This document shows positions 1 to 5,521 of a DNA stretch of 5,521 nt, one piece after another. The position numbers and the translations under genes were made by a program. Positions within the stretch are counted from its first letter, which is position 1, and each line of letters begins with the position of its first letter. This stretch comes from an uncultured Actinomyces sp. (GTDB taxonomy: Bacteria; Actinomycetota; Actinomycetes; Actinomycetales; Actinomycetaceae). The notes below the pieces were generated by a model. The model saw only the letters and a list, made by a program, of their open reading frames with translations. It had not been told where the DNA came from and searched no databases. Location of the stretch: positions 1-5,521 of the forward strand of contig CAMFDH010000102.1 in NCBI GenBank assembly GCA_945949035.1, written 5' to 3'.

Positions 1-611
1 TCAGGCTTCTTTGCAAATCCTAGCCCGGGGTCAACGATCATCTGGGATCGACGCAGCCCGTTTTCCAAAGCAAAGCGCAACTGGACGTCAATCTCATCAA
101 GGACATCACCCACAACTTCAACGTAGTCCAGGTTGAGGTCCTTCTGGGCCGGAAAGCCCCGCCAGTGCTGGATGACCATCGGCAGTCCGGACCCAGCGGC
201 CACACGGGTCATCTGTGGATCGTGGACTCCCCCTGAGACATCATTGATGAGGTCGGCGCCCTCTTCCACAGCTCTTCGTGCCACCTCGGAGTTGACGGTG
301 TCGATCGAAGTCGTGATGCCGCGACGTGCCAGGGCCGTGACCACTGGGCCAACCCTCTCCCACTCTTCCTCTACGGACACCCTGCGGGCGCCCGGCCTGG
401 TCGACTCTCCGCCAATGTCAATGATGAGGGCGCCCTCGTCCATCATTTTTAGACCGTGATCTACCGCAACAACCGGATCCAACCACAGGCCGCCATCCGA
501 AAAGGAATCCGGGGTGACGTTGAGGACGCCCATGACGGACGTCTTCCCGCCACCGAGCGGAACTCCGCGAAGGAGGGGCGCTGGAACGAGCGGCCTCGTA
601 GTGGTAACCAT
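1..611 (-). CDS. folP: Dihydropteroate synthase FolP, 3' end missing at the window edge
   Basis: FolP joins 6-hydroxymethyl-7,8-dihydropterin diphosphate to p-aminobenzoate to give dihydropteroate; it is the cytoplasmic target of sulfonamides. I translated this frame by hand: 203 codons are visible of a usual 270-290, with no stop before the edge. Motifs seen: NVTPDSFSDGG (residues 31-41), DIGGESTRPG (65-74), SIDT (102-105), INDVSGG (122-128), QHWRG (148-152) and DPGLGFAK (194-201). N31, D104, N123 and D194 match the pterin-binding residues N22, D96, N115 and D185 of the E. coli enzyme. Phe37 and Pro73, the equivalents of known sulfonamide-resistance positions F28 and P64, are unchanged. The conserved Met before HWR is Gln148 here. 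The ATG lies 12 bases after the folE stop behind a weak AGG ribosome site; Met27, just before the first motif, is a possible shorter start. The family call is secure. Confidence 0.96.
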   Translation of the reverse strand, partial: MVTTTRPLVPAPLLRGVPLGGGKTSVMGVLNVTPDSFSDGGLWLDPVVAVDHGLKMMDEGALIIDIGGESTRPGARRVSVEEEWERVGPVVTALARRGITTSIDTVNSEVARRAVEEGADLINDVSGGVHDPQMTRVAAGSGLPMVIQHWRGFPAQKDLNLDYVEVVGDVLDEIDVQLRFALENGLRRSQMIVDPGLGFAKKP

Positions 612-623
612 CAACCTGCGTTC

Positions 624-1211
624 CTAGAGAAGGTCCAGGACCTCTTGGCGCCTACCGGTCTCACGGAGCTCACCGGAGTAGTGCGTTGTCACCGTCTCCG
701 AGCCGCCCTTACTGACGCCCCGCATGGTCATGCACATGTGCTCCGCCCGGATGATAACGGCAACACCCCGCGGTGCCAGAGCCGACTCAACCGCGTCGGC
801 AATCTGCCTGGTCAGCCTCTCTTGCACCTGGGGACGGCGGGCGAATCCCTCAACGCAGCGTGCAAGTTTGGACAGCCCGGTAACGCGACCTGACGCAGGC
901 AGGTAGGCGACGGAGACCGTACCGAAGAAGGGCAGCAGGTGATGTTCACACATGGAGAAGAACTCGATGTCCTTGACGATCACCAGACCGTCAGCATCGA
1001 CCTCGAAGGTCTTCTCCAAATGCTGGGCCGGATCCTCTTCGAGCCCACTGAACAGCTCTGCAAACGAGCGTGCCACACGCTCTGGAGTCTCCAGAAGGCC
1101 ATCACGAGCCGGATCCTCACCAACCCCGCTGAGGAGCTGGCGGATAGCGTGCTGCACCAGGGCGGCATCGAAGTTTGAGCCGCCCTCAACCGGGCTGTTC
1201 TGCCCGCTCAC
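624..1211 (-). CDS. folE: GTP cyclohydrolase I FolE
   Basis: FolE converts GTP to 7,8-dihydroneopterin triphosphate plus formate, the first step of folate synthesis; the family works as a zinc-dependent decamer in the cytoplasm. The protein is 195 residues, normal for the short bacterial form. [12 protein letters not shown] at residues 86-97 carries zinc ligands Cys88 and His91. The third ligand, Cys160, and active-site His158 lie in [10 protein letters not shown] (157-166), followed by a SKGGSET stretch. These match C110, H113, C181 and H179 of the E. coli enzyme. All zinc ligands are present, so this is the zinc type FolE and not the unrelated FolE2. The start codon is GTG, overlapping the ftsH stop as GTGA. 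A GGAAG ribosome site (1219-1223) sits 7 bases upstream inside the end of ftsH, so coupled translation is likely. folP follows after 12 bases. Confidence 0.98.
   Translation of the reverse strand: MSGQNSPVEGGSNFDAALVQHAIRQLLSGVGEDPARDGLLETPERVARSFAELFSGLEEDPAQHLEKTFEVDADGLVIVKDIEFFSMCEHHLLPFFGTVSVAYLPASGRVTGLSKLARCVEGFARRPQVQERLTRQIADAVESALAPRGVAVIIRAEHMCMTMRGVSKGGSETVTTHYSGELRETGRRQEVLDLL
1208..1211 (-). promoter_or_regulatory. GTGA stop/start overlap of ftsH and folE
   Basis: The last base of the ftsH TTG codon and its TGA stop form GTGA, whose GTG starts folE. Such 4-base overlaps usually mean termination-reinitiation coupling. A GGAAG site at 1219-1223 would help hold the ribosome. Confidence 0.7.
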
Positions 1212-3214
1212 AACTGTTCTTCCAGGGGAGCCGGAGGGTCAATGTCCTTCGGGTTCAGTCCGATGGGGTTGCCGAGGACGGCTCCCTCAACGGCACCGTG
1301 GTGACCGTAGTTCCACACCTCGCGCTTCGGCTGCTTCCTGATATCGACAAAGATCTCTGCCAGACCCTTCTCATCGATGGTCTCAATATCGAGAAGCTTC
1401 AGGGCAAGTGCGTCGAGGACGTGGCGATTGTTGGTGAGAACCGTCCACGCCTCCCGGATGGCATTGTCGAGCAGTTCACGAACCTGATCGTCGATCAGGG
1501 TGGCCTGACGGTCTGAGATATTGAGGCCGCGGCCCTGTCCCATTTCACGACCCACAAACGGATCGGTGTCCTGGTGACCCAGTTTGACGATGCCGACACT
1601 GCTGGTCATGCCGTAGTCGGTCACCATGGCCCGCGCGGTCTTGGTGGCCTTCTCAATATCGTTCGAGGCCCCGGTCGAGGGGTCCCGGAAGACGATCTCT
1701 TCTGCCACACGACCGCCCATCGCATAGACGAGGTCGTCCAGCAGCTGGTTACGCGTCCTCGAGTAGCGGTCTTCCGTCGGCATCACCATGGTGTAGCCGA
1801 GGGCGCGGCCGCGGGGCAGGATCGTCACCTTCGTAACCGGGTCGGTGTACTGCAGTGCTGCCGCCGCAACGGCATGCCCGGCCTCGTGGTACGCGGTGAC
1901 GTACTTGTCGTGCTCATTCATCACGCGGGTACGCTTCTGCGGTCCGGCGATGACGCGGTCAATGGCCTCGTCAATCGCCCGCATGTCGATGAGGTCGGCA
2001 TTCGACCTCGCGGTGAGCAGTGCGGCCTCGTTCAGAACGTTGGCCAGGTCTGCACCGGTGAACCCGGGGGTGCGCTTGGCGATCTGGTGGAGGTCGATGT
2101 CCTTCGTGAACGGCTTGCCCGTGGAGTGAACCCGCAGGATCGCCTCACGTCCCTTGAGGTCGGGGGCCTCAACCGCGATCTGGCGGTCGAAACGGCCCGG
2201 ACGCAGCAGGGCCGGGTCAAGAATATCGGGCCTGTTGGTCGCGGCGATCATGATGACGTTGGTGCGGGCGTCAAAACCGTCCAGTTCAACAAGCATCTGG
2301 TTCAGCGTCTGCTCACGTTCGTCATTGCCACCGCCGATGCCGGAGCCGCGGTGGCGGCCAATCGCATCGATCTCATCGACAAAGATGATGGCCGGAGCTG
2401 CTTTACGAGCCTTGGTGAAGAGGTCACGAACGCGAGAGGCGCCAACACCGACGTAGAGCTCCATGAACTCAGAGCCCGAAATGGAGAAGAACGGCACCTT
2501 GGCTTCGCCTGCAACGGCCTTAGCCAGCAGTGTCTTACCCGTTCCGGGAGGGCCGTAAAGAAGGACACCGCGGGGAATCTTGGCCCCGACAGAGGTGAAC
2601 TTTTCAGGGGCAACCAGGAACTCTTTGATCTCTTCAAGTTCCTCAACCGCCTCGTCCTCACCCGCCACGTCGGCGAAGGTGATCTGCGGGTTCTCCTCGT
2701 TAAACTCTTTCGCCTTGGAGGCAGAGAACGAGCCCATCATGCCGCCGCGAGTGGAGCGGGACATGAGGAACCAGAACGCACCGAGGATCAGCAGCATGGG
2801 GATCATCAGCTGCAGCATCGCGCTGAACGCAGAGGACTGCGGGTACATCGCGTTGTAGCCGAGCTTCGGATCAGCCTTCTCAATCAAACCCAAGATTTCA
2901 TCGGTTTGGGCGCGAGCGTAGGTGAAGGAGATGTTTTTACCAAGCTCCTTCTCAGGGTCCTCAACCGAGGTTGACTCATGGGTGTAGGACTCTTCCAACA
3001 CCATGGTGACCTGCTGGGATCCGTCGTTGAGGACGGCGCTGTTGACCTTCTCGGTACGAAGGATCTCCAGGCCCTCAGAGGTGTTGACCACCCCGGGCTG
3101 AAGCAGGCGCCAAACCATCCAGCCGATCACTACCAGCGCGATCAGAGGCACGACGATGTAGGGCCAGACCTTTGCCTTCTTGGTCTTCTTCTCCTTGGGC
3201 TGAGCTTCAGCCAT
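1208..3214 (-). CDS. ftsH: ATP-dependent zinc metalloprotease FtsH
   Basis: FtsH is a membrane-anchored hexameric AAA+ protease that extracts and degrades misfolded membrane proteins and some short-lived regulators. The 668-residue protein has the full architecture: a lysine-rich cytoplasmic N-terminus, a membrane segment at about 17-38, an extracytoplasmic domain at about 39-132, a second membrane segment at about 133-151, then AAA+ and peptidase domains. Walker A is GPPGTGKT (221-228), Walker B is IIFVDEID (276-283), and the second region of homology with likely arginine fingers R338 and R341 is at about 326-344. The zinc site is HEAGH (443-447), with Asp519 in SNDIEKAT as the probable third ligand. 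The substrate pore loop reads YVG (254-256), where bacterial FtsH usually has FVG. The C-terminal tail after about 630 is proline-rich at its end and weakly conserved. The ATG lies 3 bases after the hpt stop, and folE overlaps its end by 4 bases. Confidence 0.98.
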   Translation of the reverse strand: MAEAQPKEKKTKKAKVWPYIVVPLIALVVIGWMVWRLLQPGVVNTSEGLEILRTEKVNSAVLNDGSQQVTMVLEESYTHESTSVEDPEKELGKNISFTYARAQTDEILGLIEKADPKLGYNAMYPQSSAFSAMLQLMIPMLLILGAFWFLMSRSTRGGMMGSFSASKAKEFNEENPQITFADVAGEDEAVEELEEIKEFLVAPEKFTSVGAKIPRGVLLYGPPGTGKTLLAKAVAGEAKVPFFSISGSEFMELYVGVGASRVRDLFTKARKAAPAIIFVDEIDAIGRHRGSGIGGGNDEREQTLNQMLVELDGFDARTNVIMIAATNRPDILDPALLRPGRFDRQIAVEAPDLKGREAILRVHSTGKPFTKDIDLHQIAKRTPGFTGADLANVLNEAALLTARSNADLIDMRAIDEAIDRVIAGPQKRTRVMNEHDKYVTAYHEAGHAVAAAALQYTDPVTKVTILPRGRALGYTMVMPTEDRYSRTRNQLLDDLVYAMGGRVAEEIVFRDPSTGASNDIEKATKTARAMVTDYGMTSSVGIVKLGHQDTDPFVGREMGQGRGLNISDRQATLIDDQVRELLDNAIREAWTVLTNNRHVLDALALKLLDIETIDEKGLAEIFVDIRKQPKREVWNYGHHGAVEGAVLGNPIGLNPKDIDPPAPLEEQL

Positions 3215-3217
3215 CGG

Positions 3218-3781
3218 CTATTCGCCCTCCACTTCATAGACGTAACGAGCCAGGGTCCCGATGAAGGGTAGGTGCCTGTACTGCTCGCCGTAGTCGAGGC
3301 CGTATCCGATCACGAACTCGTTTGGAATATCAAAGCCGACGTAGTCGACATCAACGTCGACCTGCGCTGCGTCGGGCTTACGCAAAATAGTGACGATACG
3401 AACGGAGTTCACTCCGCGGTTGATCAGGTTTTCCTTCAGCCACGCCAGTGTCAGTCCCGAGTCGATGATGTCTTCAACAATGAGGACGTTGCGCCCGTGA
3501 ACATCGGCATCCAGGTCCTTCAGAATACGGACCACGCCGGAGGTCTTGGTACCCGCACCGTAGGAGGACACCGCCATCCAGTCCATCTCAATCGGCCTGT
3601 GGATCTTCCGAGATAGGTCAACCATCGCCGGTGCCGCCCCCTTGAGGACGCCGACCAGAAGTAGGTCTCCGTCGGGGTAATCGCGGTCAATCTCAGCAGC
3701 CAGCTCCGTGAGGCGCTGGTCAATCTGCTCGGCTGAAATCAGGACTTTTTCGAGGGCGTCGCCCATATCGTTTGCGTCCAC
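3218..3781 (-). CDS. hpt: Hypoxanthine phosphoribosyltransferase Hpt
   Basis: Hpt transfers the phosphoribosyl group of PRPP to hypoxanthine (and usually guanine), making IMP or GMP in purine salvage. From the chosen GTG start the protein is 187 residues, usual for the family. Motifs: GVLKGA (44-49), SSYGAGT (72-78), the PRPP-binding loop VEDIIDSGLT (102-111) with the likely catalytic base Asp107, RKPDAA (135-140), and the purine-binding segment FDIPNEFVIGYGLDY (150-164). I prefer the GTG because AAAGGGAG stands 4 bases before it and because many actinobacterial Hpt proteins, as I recall them, begin with a VDANDMG-like sequence. An in-frame ATG at 3820 would give 200 residues but has no visible ribosome site; the ATG at 3766 is about 19 bases from the same site, which is too far. 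ftsH follows after 3 bases, so hpt probably heads the hpt-ftsH-folE-folP unit. Confidence 0.96.
   Translation of the reverse strand: MDANDMGDALEKVLISAEQIDQRLTELAAEIDRDYPDGDLLLVGVLKGAAPAMVDLSRKIHRPIEMDWMAVSSYGAGTKTSGVVRILKDLDADVHGRNVLIVEDIIDSGLTLAWLKENLINRGVNSVRIVTILRKPDAAQVDVDVDYVGFDIPNEFVIGYGLDYGEQYRHLPFIGTLARYVYEVEGE
3225..3230 (-). promoter_or_regulatory. Ribosome binding site of ftsH, inside the end of hpt
   Basis: GGAGGG on the minus strand is one of the strongest Shine-Dalgarno matches in the window. It stands 10 bases before the ftsH ATG, a slightly long spacing, and lies within the last codons of hpt, which fits independent strong initiation of ftsH within the operon. Confidence 0.6.
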
Positions 3782-3785
3782 ACCG

Positions 3786-3793
3786 CTCCCTTT
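3786..3793 (-). promoter_or_regulatory. Ribosome binding site deciding the hpt start
   Basis: The minus strand reads AAAGGGAG, then 4 bases, then GTG at 3781. It is the only purine-rich site in the leader at workable distance from any in-frame start, and it supports GTG 3781 over the ATG codons at 3820 and 3766. Confidence 0.65.
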
Positions 3794-3803
3794 CGATGTC
3801 AGT

Positions 3804-3814
3804 GGCAAGTTGCC
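3804..3814. repeat. 11-base perfect palindrome in the hpt leader
   Basis: GGCAAGTTGCC is a perfect 5-1-5 inverted repeat lying 11 bases upstream of the AAAGGGAG ribosome site of hpt. As RNA the stem would have a one-base loop and is sterically unlikely, so an operator-like DNA site or chance is more plausible. If hpt began at the ATG at 3820 the repeat would be inside the coding sequence. Confidence 0.25.
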
Positions 3815-3864
3815 TGGCATTTCGGGGGCTCTAAGGGCAGATGGCCTCCGAAATTGCTGCCCCT

Positions 3865-3870
3865 ACTCTA
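3865..3870 (-). promoter_or_regulatory. Candidate -10 element of an hpt promoter
   Basis: On the minus strand this reads TAGAGT, which fits the loose actinobacterial -10 pattern TANNNT. A start of transcription would fall near 3858, leaving a leader of about 77 bases before the GTG of hpt. No good -35 is seen: the hexamer 17 bases upstream reads GGGGAA. The position in the only sizeable gap of the window, at the head of a tightly packed four-gene run, is the main support. Confidence 0.3.
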
Positions 3871-3871
3871 G

Positions 3872-3902
3872 CGCGTGACCGCGACTTTTCCCCCACGCGG
3901 TC
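3872..3902. repeat. Two overlapping, mutually exclusive inverted repeats between tilS and hpt
   Basis: One pair is CGCGTG (3872-3877) with CACGCG (3894-3899), 6 of 6 bases matched around a 16-base loop. The other is GACCGCG (3877-3883) with CGCGGTC (3896-3902), 7 of 7 around a 12-base loop. They share right-arm bases, so only one can form at a time. They lie 49-79 bases past the tilS stop and directly upstream of the candidate hpt -10. They could be a tilS transcription end or a protein binding site. There is no T-run after the hairpin on the minus strand, which argues against a standard intrinsic terminator. In GC-rich DNA short repeats like this can also occur by chance. Confidence 0.35.
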
Positions 3903-3950
3903 GGAGAAAAGCAGTCCTCCCCGACGTGTGATTGCCTACGGTTTCAGACA

Positions 3951-5060
3951 CTAAATTCGTTCAAATACCAGGGTTTCGCGGGTTCGTCGAGCCTGCCAAC
4001 CACCCGGGAGTGCTATGCATTTGCCCGTTGGCGAACGTAGTCCGGACCTATCTGCCGTCACCAGTTGGTCAACTGCCTCGACCTGTTCGGCCGTGATCAT
4101 CCCCTCAGCCACGTCTTCCCACAGCAGGATCAGGACACGCCGTCGTAGTGCCGCGGGCAGGTCAGCAAGGGGTGCAAGCTCTAGGTTGGCCCCCTCCCGC
4201 AGACTCGCAAGTTCTCGTCGCGCCAAATCTGCAAGCAGATCCTCGTCCTCACCAAGCATTCGGGCAACCCGTGCCAGGGCTGGCACCGGATCTTGCCCCA
4301 GCGCCTCGCGCAGGGCCGGCAGGGCGCTGTGACGCAGGGCTGTACGTGGGAGTGGAAGCCCATCGACGTTGAGCCAGGTGCCCTCCGGCGAGTTACTGGG
4401 ATCGTCAACCCACTCCAGACCCAGCGCCCTGCAGAATCCCTCCGTATCGCCACGACGAACGGCCAGCAGGGGACGTCCGCGGTACAGGCGGGGCGAGAGA
4501 GTCCCAGTTGAGATGTGCTCACGAATTGCCGCAAGCGCGCGTGGGCTAGCTCCCCGCCCCAGGCGCATGAGGACGGTTTCGGCCTGGTCGTCCATGGTGT
4601 GTCCGTAGAGGATTTCCACACTCTCAAGTCCCGCTTGCCCGGCCCACGACAGGGCGTACTGATCGAGGAGTCGGTGGCGGAACTCGCGCGCCTCCCCCTC
4701 AAGAGGATGGGTGACCTCAGGTTCACCGAACTGTCCGCCGAGGATCACCACCTCCGCCAGCCCGGCCGCACGAAGTCGCCCCTCTACCAGCAGCGCTTCC
4801 TCTGCCGACTCGGGACGCAGACCGTGGTCAACAATTGCCGCGGTGTACGGGATCCCCATCCGTTCGGCGTGGTCGGCTGCTGCAACCGCTAGCGCCAGAG
4901 AGTCAGCGCCACCGGAGACGGCAAGGACCACGCCCCGCGCTTCGTTGTGGTTACGCCTCAGGTAGTCGCGGATGGCCAGGGAGACCGGTCGAACCTCTCG
5001 GGGTGGGGTTGCTCCGACCACCTCCGAAGGTGTCACAGTCCGCCTCAGTCCGCCCGTCAT
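3951..5060 (-). CDS. tilS: tRNA(Ile)-lysidine synthetase TilS
   Basis: TilS uses ATP and lysine to convert C34 of the AUA-reading tRNA-Ile(CAU) to lysidine, which changes both its codon reading and its aminoacylation from Met to Ile. The 369-residue protein has the N-type ATP-pyrophosphatase P-loop SGGADS (49-54), VDHGLRPES (77-85), the family signature GHTMDDQAETVLMRLGRG (153-170), and WVDDPSN (217-223). The C-terminal part, about 330-369, resembles the short beta-rich end of actinobacterial TilS. Length lies between short actinobacterial forms (about 320) and the E. coli form (about 430). The ATG is 2 bases after the dacB stop, with only a poor ribosome site (GAGAG), so translation may depend on coupling. 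A GTG at codon 14 is an alternative, but its GGAG lies directly against the codon. The first 25 residues are not recognisably conserved. Confidence 0.96.
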   Translation of the reverse strand: MTGGLRRTVTPSEVVGATPPREVRPVSLAIRDYLRRNHNEARGVVLAVSGGADSLALAVAAADHAERMGIPYTAAIVDHGLRPESAEEALLVEGRLRAAGLAEVVILGGQFGEPEVTHPLEGEAREFRHRLLDQYALSWAGQAGLESVEILYGHTMDDQAETVLMRLGRGASPRALAAIREHISTGTLSPRLYRGRPLLAVRRGDTEGFCRALGLEWVDDPSNSPEGTWLNVDGLPLPRTALRHSALPALREALGQDPVPALARVARMLGEDEDLLADLARRELASLREGANLELAPLADLPAALRRRVLILLWEDVAEGMITAEQVEAVDQLVTADRSGLRSPTGKCIALPGGWQARRTRETLVFERI

Positions 5061-5062
5061 AC

Positions 5063-5521
5063 TCAGCTCTCTGCCAGCGCCGTTACAAAGTCGTCGAGGT
5101 AGCTGCGGTACCAGGCTGCGCCGAAGTCCGGTACCTCATCCGCACCGACAGCAAAGACCAGGGTGTGCCCCGACTCGGTGGTCACCAGTCCCGCGAGGGA
5201 GGCCACCGTACCTAGCGAGCCGGTCTTGGCCGTCACGTTGCCGCTTGCGCTTCCCTCTTGAAAGCGCCCGGAGAGTGTCCCGCTGATCCCTCCCACCGGA
5301 AAGAAACGGGTGAGCGAGGTGGCACCCTGTTCGGCTGAGACCATGATGGTGTCCGTCAGTGTCTTGGGCGTGACCTTCGTCCTCGAGTCCAGACCGGAGC
5401 AGTCATATGCCTGCAGTCCTTCGGTATCGATCGGAGACTCGCTAAGGAATGATCCAAGCGCTGCCACCGACTCGGACAGACTTGTCGAGGTTTCAAGGTA
5501 GCTGGAGGACGCCAGGTGGCA
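5063..5521 (-). CDS. dacB: D-alanyl-D-alanine carboxypeptidase, PBP4/DacB family (peptidase S13), 5' part missing
   Basis: This family removes the terminal D-Ala from peptidoglycan stem peptides and can cleave cross-links, acting outside the membrane. Only the C-terminal 152 residues are in the window; the reading frame is open to the right edge, and the GTG at 5467 is an internal codon, not the start. Visible are CSGLDS (visible residues 41-46, normally DGSGLS in the family), PVGGISGTLSGRF (75-87) and the third penicillin-binding motif KTGSL (99-103), followed by ASLAGLV and a typical end segment. The SxxK nucleophile motif and SxN motif would lie upstream, outside the window, so activity and the secretion signal cannot be judged. 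It is most likely the first gene of a dacB-tilS pair, a common actinobacterial arrangement. A general serine beta-lactamase-like protein is less likely given the S13-type segments and the neighbourhood. Confidence 0.88.
   Translation of the reverse strand, partial: CHLASSSYLETSTSLSESVAALGSFLSESPIDTEGLQAYDCSGLDSRTKVTPKTLTDTIMVSAEQGATSLTRFFPVGGISGTLSGRFQEGSASGNVTAKTGSLGTVASLAGLVTTESGHTLVFAVGADEVPDFGAAWYRSYLDDFVTALAES

Noticed and set aside
456..893. A 145-codon plus-strand frame across the folE/folP junction
   Set aside because: It is antisense to the well-supported folE and folP frames and encodes no recognisable protein.
1574..2974. A 466-codon open frame on the plus strand opposite ftsH
   Set aside because: It lies entirely antisense to a complete FtsH with every motif intact, its translation has no recognisable domain, and long antisense frames are expected opposite GC-rich genes.
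3903..3920. GGAG/CTCC inverted repeat after tilS as an intrinsic terminator
   Set aside because: The stem is only 4 base pairs, and the T-run lies in the loop and not after the hairpin.
5063..5467. A complete short gene starting at GTG 5467
   Set aside because: The frame stays open to the right edge, and the visible protein is the C-terminal part of a longer PBP4-type enzyme, so this GTG is an internal valine codon.
1..5521. A novel defence, mobile or biosynthetic system
   Set aside because: Every long stretch is accounted for by six well-known housekeeping genes; no insertion sequence ends, direct repeat arrays, tRNA genes or atypical codon-use islands were seen.

Overview
The window is an ordinary chromosomal housekeeping locus. 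It most likely comes from a high-GC Gram-positive bacterium (Actinomycetota), and an Actinomycetaceae-like organism is plausible but not proven. This rests on the gene order dacB–tilS–hpt–ftsH–folE–folP, which is typical of actinobacteria, on the actinobacterial look of the Hpt and FolP proteins, on G/C-rich third codon positions, and on a GTG start for folE and probably for hpt. All six genes lie on the minus strand, so in transcription order the window reads from its right end to its left end.

Layout, right to left. The 3' part of a PBP4-type D-alanyl-D-alanine carboxypeptidase gene (dacB, cut by the right edge) is followed after 2 bases by tilS (tRNA-Ile lysidine synthetase). A 169-base stretch between the tilS stop and the preferred hpt start is the only real gap. 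It holds a candidate -10 element, two competing inverted repeats and a short perfect palindrome. Then come hpt (hypoxanthine phosphoribosyltransferase), ftsH (membrane AAA+ zinc protease, 3 bases after hpt), folE (GTP cyclohydrolase I, 4-base overlap with ftsH) and folP (dihydropteroate synthase, 12 bases after folE, cut by the left edge).

How the genes relate. The tight spacing suggests two transcription or translation blocks: dacB-tilS, and hpt-ftsH-folE-folP. folE and folP supply early and middle steps of tetrahydrofolate synthesis, and folB/folK would be expected just beyond the left edge, although they are not visible. hpt salvages purines to IMP/GMP, which feeds the GTP pool that FolE uses. 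tilS makes lysidine-34 in the AUA-reading tRNA, ftsH provides membrane protein quality control, and dacB trims peptidoglycan. The last three are linked to the others by conserved neighbourhood, not by a shared pathway.

I found no RNA gene, mobile element, CRISPR array or phage trace, and no evidence of a new system. The points worth a second look are small: residue substitutions in FolP and FtsH, the hpt start site, and the inverted repeats in front of hpt.
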